NCBI GenBank assembly: GCA_003170375.1
Contig: PMZN01000128.1
Span: 2,395 to 8,342 of the forward strand
Source of the DNA: Acidimicrobiaceae bacterium
Lineage (GTDB): Bacteria > Actinomycetota > Acidimicrobiia > Acidimicrobiales > Bog-793
Length of the DNA stretch: 5,948 bases
Direction: 5' to 3'
The position numbers and the translations under genes were made by a program. A model generated the notes under the pieces. It ran no database searches. It saw only the letters and a list, made by a program, of their open reading frames with translations, and was not told the origin of the DNA. Shown one piece after another: positions 1 to 4,913 of this stretch. Numbering within the stretch: the stretch's first letter is position 1; every line of letters begins with the position of its first letter.

Positions 1-1250
1 GTCTTGGCTACACACCCCGGGTTGGCGAGCTCGACGCCAGGCACGACCGCGCCGATCGCAGTGAAGGCCATGGCGATGCGATGGTCACGATGGGTGTCGA
101 CCCGGCCGCCATGCAACGGCGCGCCTCCGTGTACGACCAGCCCGTCAGGTGCCTCCTCGACACGAGCTCCCAGGCGCCCGAGCTCGGTCGCGACCGCCGT
201 GATCCGATCGCTCTCGTGGCCACGCGCGATCTCGACACCACGGATCACGGTGTCTCCCCGTGCCAGCGCCGCGAGCGCAGCAACGGTCGGGACTTGATCG
301 GGCATCGCCGCGAGGTCGACGTCGATACCGGTGAGCTCGCCTCGCCGCCCGATCGTCGTGCCGCTGCGACCTCGGGAGAACCTGGCTCCCATGGCGGCGA
401 GGATCTCCACCAAGCCGCCGTCGGGCTGTGCGGTCTCGAAGGCATTGGCAACGGTGATCTCCCCTCCCGTCGCGACGGCGAGGGCGTAAAGGTGTGCCGC
501 GGCGCTCGCGTCATGCTCGACGGACTCCGCCCTTGAGAAATAAGGAGCTTGCGCGCTCACCCTGAAGCGACCTGGCGCTTCCTCGGCGACAGATGCCCCC
601 CAACGAGCCATCGCTCGGAGCGTGAGGCGCACGTATCCGAGCTCGCGGAGACCCCCCACCTCGACGATGAGGTCGCCGTCGGCATAAGGGCCCACGAGGA
701 GAAGTGCCGTGGCGAACTGTGAGCTGGCCGAGGCATCGACATGAAGCAGGCCACCGGCAAGGCCGTGACTCGAGATCTGCAGCGGCGGCCTGCCTTCGTC
801 GCTCACGACGTCGGCCCCAGCCGCACGCAGCGCGTCGAGGAGCGGAGCGATCGGACGCCGGCGAAGAGGCTCTTGGCCATCGAGGACCACCGTCCCCTTC
901 GCGAGCAGCGCCACCGCTGCCAGGAAACGAAGCGTCGTTCCCGAGAGCCCCGCGTCCACCTTCGTCCCCCCCGCCACAGGCCGGCCCGAGGTACCGGTCA
1001 CCTCCGTATCGCCTCCGACGTCCTCGATACGGGCACCGAGGGTACGAAGCCCCGACGTCATCGCCACTGTGTCGTCGCTCTCGAGCAAACCGCTGAGCAC
1101 GCTCCTGCCCTCCGCCAGGGCGGCGATCACGAGCAGCCGATTGGTCAAGCTCTTGGAGGGCGGCGCGTCGAGCGTGCCGGCGACCGGGCCGGCCGGGACG
1201 AGCTCGAGCACTGCGCGAGAGAGCCAGTCGGGCGGGGCGGAGCCGGTCAC
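1..1250 (-). CDS. aroA: 3-phosphoshikimate 1-carboxyvinyltransferase (EPSP synthase), C-terminus cut by the window edge
   Basis: This cytoplasmic enzyme transfers the enolpyruvyl group of PEP to shikimate-3-phosphate, the sixth step of the shikimate pathway to chorismate. Reading from GTG at 1250 gives 416 residues without a stop. Visible motifs are PSKSLTNR (31-38; Lys33 and Arg38 bind substrate), GLSGTTLRF (101-109; the PEP/glyphosate loop), DGQEPLRRRPI (124-134), SASSQF (174-179), MPDQVPT (316-322; Asp318 is the likely catalytic Asp), GHESDR (344-349), DHRIAM (389-394) and PGCVAK ending at Lys416. The family normally ends 10-25 residues after this, so little is missing. His345 replaces the Lys of E. 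coli KETDR, as I recall in Mycobacterium AroA. The frame is open upstream to a stop at 1308-1310 but holds no ATG. GTG 1250 has no clear Shine-Dalgarno. GTG 1211, 20 codons before PSKS, is the alternative start. It is transcribed divergently from the phosphatase gene. Family identity is very secure; the start is moderate. Confidence 0.96.
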   Translation of the reverse strand, partial: MTGSAPPDWLSRAVLELVPAGPVAGTLDAPPSKSLTNRLLVIAALAEGRSVLSGLLESDDTVAMTSGLRTLGARIEDVGGDTEVTGTSGRPVAGGTKVDAGLSGTTLRFLAAVALLAKGTVVLDGQEPLRRRPIAPLLDALRAAGADVVSDEGRPPLQISSHGLAGGLLHVDASASSQFATALLLVGPYADGDLIVEVGGLRELGYVRLTLRAMARWGASVAEEAPGRFRVSAQAPYFSRAESVEHDASAAAHLYALAVATGGEITVANAFETAQPDGGLVEILAAMGARFSRGRSGTTIGRRGELTGIDVDLAAMPDQVPTVAALAALARGDTVIRGVEIARGHESDRITAVATELGRLGARVEEAPDGLVVHGGAPLHGGRVDTHRDHRIAMAFTAIGAVVPGVELANPGCVAK

Positions 1251-1270
1251 CGGCCAAGCGTAGGCCGGTG
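1248..1270. repeat. 8-bp perfect inverted repeat with 7-bp spacer over the aroA start
   Basis: The arms are CACCGGCC at 1248-1255 and GGCCGGTG at 1263-1270. They match perfectly as inverted repeats around seven bases. The left arm contains the aroA GTG start codon (as CAC on the plus strand), and the spacer holds the candidate -10. It could be an operator for a dimeric repressor, an RNA hairpin that hides the start if transcription begins further upstream, or chance in GC-rich DNA. The repeat itself is certain; its role is not known. Confidence 0.5.
1257..1262 (-). promoter_or_regulatory. candidate -10 element for aroA (possibly leaderless)
   Basis: TACGCT fits the actinobacterial TANNNT -10 pattern. 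It ends six bases before the GTG at 1250, so a transcript starting at the usual distance would begin at or near the start codon. That would explain the missing Shine-Dalgarno, because leaderless mRNAs are common in Actinobacteria. No -35 resembling TTGACA is present at the expected spacing (the sequence there is GCCGCG). This is an inference from a short motif. Confidence 0.3.
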
Positions 1271-1299
1271 CGAGGCCAGCGCGGCCCGGCGCCGAGCGC

Positions 1300-1323
1300 G
1301 GTCCCGGTTACCGCCGTGGGACC
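1300..1323. repeat. 6-bp inverted repeat upstream of the phosphatase gene
   Basis: GGTCCC at 1300-1305 and GGGACC at 1318-1323 form a perfect inverted repeat with a 12-base spacer. The repeat ends 21 bases before the phosphatase GTG. The spacer overlaps a smaller CGGT-T-ACCG dyad at 1305-1313. It lies in the divergent region, where regulation of either flanking gene would be expected. I found no convincing -35/-10 pair for the phosphatase gene. A repeat this short can arise by chance in GC-rich DNA. Confidence 0.25.
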
Positions 1324-1344
1324 CGTGGATGCGACGATGGCGCG

Positions 1345-1839
1345 GTGACTCTCCGGATCTGCTTCGTGTGCTCGGGCAACATCTGTCGCTCACCCATGGC
1401 CGAGGTGGTACTCCGCCACGAAGCCTCGGCGATCGGTCTCGCCGGACGCTTGGCGATCGACAGTGCGGGCACGGCAGCCGACATCGGCTTCGCCATCGAC
1501 GGTCGTGCCCGCAGGGCACTCGAACGACGCGGCTACGGGCCGGTCAGTCATCGGGGGCGCCAGTTCCAACCCGCCTGGCTCAATGAACGCGACCTTGTCG
1601 TCGCAATGGAAAAGAGCCACTTGCGATGGCTGGACAGCCGCGGGTCGAAGACCGGGCGCACCGCGCGCGTCCGGCTCCTCCTCAGCTACCCGACAGGTCG
1701 AGCCGGACAGGGCGACTCGCTCGAAGTCCCTGACCCGTACTACGGCGACGAGGCGGAATTCGAGTCGTGCCTCGATCTCGTACAGGCCGGGTGCGCGGCG
1801 CTGCTGGGCGAGCTGGCGGCCGAGCTCACCGCGAGCTGA
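1345..1839 (+). CDS. low-molecular-weight protein tyrosine phosphatase
   Basis: This is a small cytoplasmic phosphatase of 164 residues, the usual family length, expected to remove phosphate from protein phosphotyrosine. The N-terminal P-loop is CSGNICRS: nucleophile Cys9, Arg15 of the C-x5-R motif, and Cys14 next to it, which can form a protective disulfide in this family. The general acid is Asp130 in DPYYG (130-134). The motif DSAGT (39-43) follows the P-loop domain as expected. The following loop (AADIGFAID, 44-52) lacks the Trp normally found in the substrate pocket. The overall layout resembles mycobacterial PtpA. The start is GTG 1345, two codons before the first beta strand; its Shine-Dalgarno is weak. 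The gene ends five bases before the end of convergent tldE and diverges from aroA. The target is unknown. An arsenate reductase of the same fold is less likely because the DPYYG acid loop is intact. Confidence 0.93.
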   Translation: MTLRICFVCSGNICRSPMAEVVLRHEASAIGLAGRLAIDSAGTAADIGFAIDGRARRALERRGYGPVSHRGRQFQPAWLNERDLVVAMEKSHLRWLDSRGSKTGRTARVRLLLSYPTGRAGQGDSLEVPDPYYGDEAEFESCLDLVQAGCAALLGELAAELTAS

Positions 1840-1844
1840 GGCCG

Positions 1845-3251
1845 TCAGGTCGCGGGGCTCACCGAGCTCATGTTGAACTCGGCCACACGCAACGGCGGCA
1901 TCGCAGTCCTGTTGAGCCACTCGTTCCATTCCCGCGAGAGCGCCCGTTCGGTCCGCCCCGCCTCGATGGCCTTCGACAGCAAGTCGACAGGGCTCTCGTT
2001 GAAGCGGAAGTTGTTGACCGACCCGACGATCTCGCCGTGCTCCACCAAGTAGACGCCGTCTCTTGTCAGGCCGGTCAGCAGCAACGTCGCCGGGTCCACT
2101 TCTCGGATGTACCAAAGGCACGTGAGCAGCAGTCCCCGCTCGGTCCGCCCGAGCAGGTCCTCGAGGGTGCTCGTGGCCCCCGGCAGCTCGAGGATGAGGT
2201 TGTTCGCGAACGCTGCCGGCTCGACGCCCGAACGTGTGGCTCCTGCGCGGTGGTACTGCAAGCGCGCGAGGCGCCCGTCGGAGACCCAGTCGGTCCGCTC
2301 GAGTGGGAGGCCGTTGTCGAACACCGACACATCCTGGCCGGAGGCCCCCGTGACGAGGAATGGTGTGCACTCGAGACCCTCGGCGAACGGATCGCTGCGC
2401 AACGAGAACCGGTGCGAAGAGAGCGACTCCCCCACCCTGGTCGCGCCGCCCGGCGCGGAAAAGACGCTGCGCCCCTCTTCTGCCTCCCGGCCCGAGGTCG
2501 CGTCCCCTAACGGCACGATGAGGTCGGCCACCGCATCGGGGGGGAGCACGACCTCATAGCGGCCGGCATCCAGCTCGAGCTTCCGCTCGCCCCAGCTGAG
2601 CCGGCGGTCGAGCCGCTCTTTCAGCTCCTCGACATGGACCGTGGCAAGGTCCTCGGCACCTGTGGCCGCCCAGGCCGACCGCGCTCCCCCATCTGCGCGC
2701 GCTACGGCCTCGAGCTTGCCGGTCGGCTCCACGTAACGGAGCCGGAGACCGGTCGAAGAACCGAGATAGACGGTCGAGACGTGATGCTCGGCGTAGCCGG
2801 CCAACCTCGTCCCCACCGCAGCAGCCCGTGCGAAGGCGTCACCGAGCCCAGCGAGCACGCTGCCGAGCCCGGCCAGGCTCGTCATGACCGGAGGGTCGGC
2901 GAACTCGCTCCCGGGCTCTGAGCTTCTCGGGGTGACGAGTGGCGCGGCGTCCTCGGCCGGCTGGGCCGTGGCTGCGTTCGCCTCGGCCCTGCGGAGGAGG
3001 TCGACCGCGTCGGCGGCACCGCTGCTGCTCGCCGTCCCGACAGCTGTGCCGCGCTCGGTCTCGCGCAACGCGACGACGGTCACGTCCCGGTCGCGGCGCG
3101 TGCCGTTGGTCGTCACGGTGTTGTTGGCAAAGCGAAGCTCCGCTTGGCTGACCTCCTCCACGATCACGACGCAACCGTCCGATCGGGAGGCTTCGAGCAC
3201 CTGATCGACGACGCGGTCCGCTGACATGAGGCGACCTGTCCCGGCGCTCAT
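1845..3251 (-). CDS. tldE: TldE/PmbA-type subunit of the TldD-TldE metallopeptidase
   Basis: This 468-residue protein is the non-catalytic partner of TldD. In E. coli TldD and TldE (PmbA) form a complex that cleaves small, unfolded peptides, including the microcin B17 precursor. The N-terminal domain (about 10-220) is the variable peptidase_U62 part. The C-terminal domain contains LPPDAVADL (236-244), where TldD has its zinc helix but this protein has no HExxxH. Near the C-terminus, RDGVYLVEHGEIVGSVNNFR (397-416) and FNESPVDLL (417-425) are family-typical. No signal peptide or membrane segment is visible. The ATG at 3251 overlaps the tldD stop as ATGA and has a GAGGAG eight bases upstream. 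Met9 (3227) is a poorer alternative start. The gene converges on the phosphatase gene with five bases between stops. The name follows its position and missing motif; both subunits are homologous, so it could also be annotated simply as a TldD/PmbA family protein. Confidence 0.92.
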   Translation of the reverse strand: MSAGTGRLMSADRVVDQVLEASRSDGCVVIVEEVSQAELRFANNTVTTNGTRRDRDVTVVALRETERGTAVGTASSSGAADAVDLLRRAEANAATAQPAEDAAPLVTPRSSEPGSEFADPPVMTSLAGLGSVLAGLGDAFARAAAVGTRLAGYAEHHVSTVYLGSSTGLRLRYVEPTGKLEAVARADGGARSAWAATGAEDLATVHVEELKERLDRRLSWGERKLELDAGRYEVVLPPDAVADLIVPLGDATSGREAEEGRSVFSAPGGATRVGESLSSHRFSLRSDPFAEGLECTPFLVTGASGQDVSVFDNGLPLERTDWVSDGRLARLQYHRAGATRSGVEPAAFANNLILELPGATSTLEDLLGRTERGLLLTCLWYIREVDPATLLLTGLTRDGVYLVEHGEIVGSVNNFRFNESPVDLLSKAIEAGRTERALSREWNEWLNRTAMPPLRVAEFNMSSVSPAT

Positions 3252-4762
3252 CGGCCCGACTCCTCGCGAGTGTTCAGCACGTTGATGCCCCGAAACAGCG
3301 CTGCCGGGCAGCCGTGGCTCACGGGGGCGACCTGCCCGGGCTGGCCCTTGCCGCAGTTGAAGGCGCCGCCCAGGCGGTAGGTGGACTCACCGCCCACGGC
3401 CTGCATCGCCCCCCAGAACTCGGTCGTGCGCGACTGATAGGCCAGATCCCTCACCTGCCCGGCGAGCTTGCCTTTTTCGATCCTGAAGAAACGCTGCCCG
3501 GTGAACTGGAAGTTGTAGCGCTGCATGTCGATCGACCAGCTCTTGTCGCCGACGACATAGAAGCCGTCGTCGACCGACGAGATGAGCTCCTCGGTGCTCG
3601 GGCCGTCCCCCGGTGCCGGGCGCAGTGACACATTGGCCATGCGCTGGATCGGTGTGTGCCCTGGAGAGTCGGCGAACGCGCAGCCGTTGGACCGGCCAAG
3701 TCCCATGAGCCGCGCGATTCGCCGGTCGAGCTGGTAGCCCACAAGCACGCCGTCGCGAATGAGGTCGAAGCTCTGCGCCTCGACTCCCTCGTCGTCGTAG
3801 GCGACTGTTGCCAGGCCGTGGTCGACGGTTCGGTCCCCCGTCACGTTCATGACCTCCGAGCCGTAGGCGAGGGTGCCGAGCTTGTCGAAGGTGGCGAACG
3901 ACGTCCCCGCGTACGCCGCCTCGTAGCCCATCGCCCGGTCGAGCTCGGTGGCGTGCCCGATGGACTCGTGGATCGTGAGCCACAGGTTCGTGGGATCGAT
4001 GACGAGGTCGTAAGCACCGGGGGCGACCGACGGGGCGTGAACCTTCTCGGCGAGGTAGCCGGGCATGCGTGCGAGCTCGCCGTCCCAGTCCCAGCCCTCG
4101 CCGAGCAGGTACTCCCAACCCCGGCCGGCCGGTGGCGCCAAGCTGCGCATGGTCTCGAAGCCTCCCGCCTCGGCGTCGACCGCCGTCGCCTCCACCACGG
4201 GGTGCACGCGGACCCTGCGCTGGGTCGTGACCGTGCCGGAGAGATCCGCATAGTGCTTGTCCTCCACGACGGCCAGCACGTACGCCGTCACGTGGTCCAC
4301 GCCCGGCGAGCCAAGGAGACGCCCGCTCCACTCCTCGAGCAGTGCCACCTTCTCCGCCGTGGGCACCCCGGCCGGGTCCAGATCGTACGAGGAGGTCCAT
4401 ACCGCCCCGCCGTGCGACGGCTCGTCGGCCAGCTCGACGCGCTCGCCGACAGCAGGGGCAGTGGCCCGCGCCGTTGCGACCGCCTGGTCGGCGAGCGCGG
4501 CCGCGGCGTCGGCATCGAGCTCGACCGTGGCCGCGAACCCGAACGAGCCCTCGTGGACAACCCGAAGGCCCACGCCGAGCTCGAGGTCGTCGGCGGAAGT
4601 CTCCAGCCGACCGTCTCGCAGGCTCACGACCTGCGAGCGGATCCGCTCGATGCGTGCCTCGGCATGCTCGCAGCCGAGCGCCCGCGCCCGGTCGAGCACC
4701 GCGCTACGGACCGCGTCCAGCGGAAGAGCCAGGAATTCGGCGTCGAGCTCTACGTTCGCCAT
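3248..4762 (-). CDS. tldD: TldD-type zinc metallopeptidase, catalytic subunit
   Basis: This 504-residue protein is the active subunit of the TldD-TldE peptidase, which in E. coli threads unfolded peptides into a closed chamber and cuts them. The zinc site is HESIGH at 265-270 (His265, Glu266, His270; the family's HExxxH). The third ligand is probably Cys470 in NCGKGQPGQ (469-477), matching the Cys-Gly-Lys of E. coli TldD. The N-terminal domain (about 15-210) includes VVSLRDGRLETS (45-56), typical of the family. SFDLIRDGVLVGYQLDRR (331-348) and RSNGCAF (357-363) are also family-typical. No signal peptide is visible. ATG 4762 was chosen because AGGAGG sits ten bases upstream; an in-frame ATG at 4807 would add 15 residues with no such site. 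The stop overlaps the tldE start as ATGA. hipA ends 151 bases upstream on the same strand. Substrates cannot be read from the sequence; no modified-peptide precursor or biosynthetic gene is visible here. Confidence 0.95.
   Translation of the reverse strand: MANVELDAEFLALPLDAVRSAVLDRARALGCEHAEARIERIRSQVVSLRDGRLETSADDLELGVGLRVVHEGSFGFAATVELDADAAAALADQAVATARATAPAVGERVELADEPSHGGAVWTSSYDLDPAGVPTAEKVALLEEWSGRLLGSPGVDHVTAYVLAVVEDKHYADLSGTVTTQRRVRVHPVVEATAVDAEAGGFETMRSLAPPAGRGWEYLLGEGWDWDGELARMPGYLAEKVHAPSVAPGAYDLVIDPTNLWLTIHESIGHATELDRAMGYEAAYAGTSFATFDKLGTLAYGSEVMNVTGDRTVDHGLATVAYDDEGVEAQSFDLIRDGVLVGYQLDRRIARLMGLGRSNGCAFADSPGHTPIQRMANVSLRPAPGDGPSTEELISSVDDGFYVVGDKSWSIDMQRYNFQFTGQRFFRIEKGKLAGQVRDLAYQSRTTEFWGAMQAVGGESTYRLGGAFNCGKGQPGQVAPVSHGCPAALFRGINVLNTREESGR
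3260..3265 (-). promoter_or_regulatory. ribosome binding site of tldE inside tldD
   Basis: GAGGAG on the minus strand lies eight bases before the tldE ATG (3251) and inside the last codons of tldD. Together with the ATGA overlap it fixes the tldE start and suggests coupled translation that supplies the two subunits in balance. Confidence 0.75.
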
Positions 4763-4772
4763 GTGTGATGCG

Positions 4773-4778
4773 CCTCCT
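4773..4778 (-). promoter_or_regulatory. strong ribosome binding site of tldD
   Basis: AGGAGG on the minus strand lies ten bases upstream of ATG 4762. It is the main reason to prefer this start over the in-frame ATG at 4807. Confidence 0.8.
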
Positions 4779-4792
4779 AGAAGTCGGTGCCA

Positions 4793-4821
4793 AGTGTGCC
4801 AGCCCATGTCGATGACATCAA
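4793..4821 (-). promoter_or_regulatory. weak promoter candidate for the tldD-tldE operon
   Basis: On the minus strand TTGATG (4821-4816; four of six matches to TTGACA) is followed after 17 bases by CACACT (4798-4793; three of six matches to TATAAT). A start near 4786 would give a leader of about 24 bases that includes the AGGAGG. If this promoter is real, tldDE is transcribed separately from hipA. If not, tldDE may be read through from hipA, since I see no terminator in the gap. The match is weak and could be chance. Confidence 0.25.
4806..4818. repeat. ATGTC-GAT-GACAT dyad upstream of tldD
   Basis: Arms of five bases form a perfect inverted repeat around three bases. It lies between and overlaps the elements of the candidate tldD promoter, a place where an operator could act. 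A second dyad, GATG-A-CATC (4811-4819), overlaps it. The short arms make chance a serious alternative. Confidence 0.3.
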
Positions 4822-4850
4822 AGGCTCCACTGACCGGGATCTGGTCTCAA

Positions 4851-4860
4851 TCCGGCCGGA
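4851..4860. repeat. 10-bp perfect palindrome TCCGGCCGGA
   Basis: This self-complementary decamer sits in the gap between the hipA stop and tldD, 54 bases past the hipA stop. It is not followed by a T-run on either strand, so it is not a convincing intrinsic terminator. The rest of the gap, 4763-4913, holds the tldD Shine-Dalgarno, the weak promoter candidate and the dyad at 4806; I see nothing else in it. Confidence 0.25.
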
Positions 4861-4913
4861 ACCTCTGGCCGTAAAGGTCTTGCCGTCCAGGCTCTCGTAT
4901 CAAGCCATGCAAG

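Noticed and set aside
511..1257. 248-codon minus-strand frame overlapping aroA
   Set aside because: It is a shifted frame of aroA; the frame starting at GTG 1250 carries all the EPSP synthase motifs without interruption.
741..1586. 281-codon plus-strand frame crossing aroA and the phosphatase start
   Set aside because: It is antisense to aroA and out of frame with the phosphatase, with no recognisable domain.
1822..1870. Repeated GAGCTC/AGCTCACC motifs around the convergent stops as a bidirectional terminator
   Set aside because: The stems are only five or six base pairs, lie inside coding sequence and have no T-run.
1390..2370. 326-codon minus-strand open frame across the phosphatase and the end of tldE
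   Set aside because: It spans two genes with strong family matches in other frames; its Arg/Ala/Gly-rich composition is typical of a shadow frame.
3656..4768. 370-codon open frame on the plus strand opposite tldD
   Set aside because: It is fully antisense to a gene with clear catalytic motifs. The predicted protein has no recognisable motif, and long antisense frames are common in GC-rich DNA.
4763..4807. Longer TldD starting at ATG 4807
   Set aside because: The added 15 residues are not family-like, and the strong AGGAGG lies downstream of this ATG and correctly placed for ATG 4762.
4849..4890. Possible intrinsic terminator after hipA
   Set aside because: The GGCC-rich complementary stretches form only short or bulged stems and no T-run follows on the minus strand.
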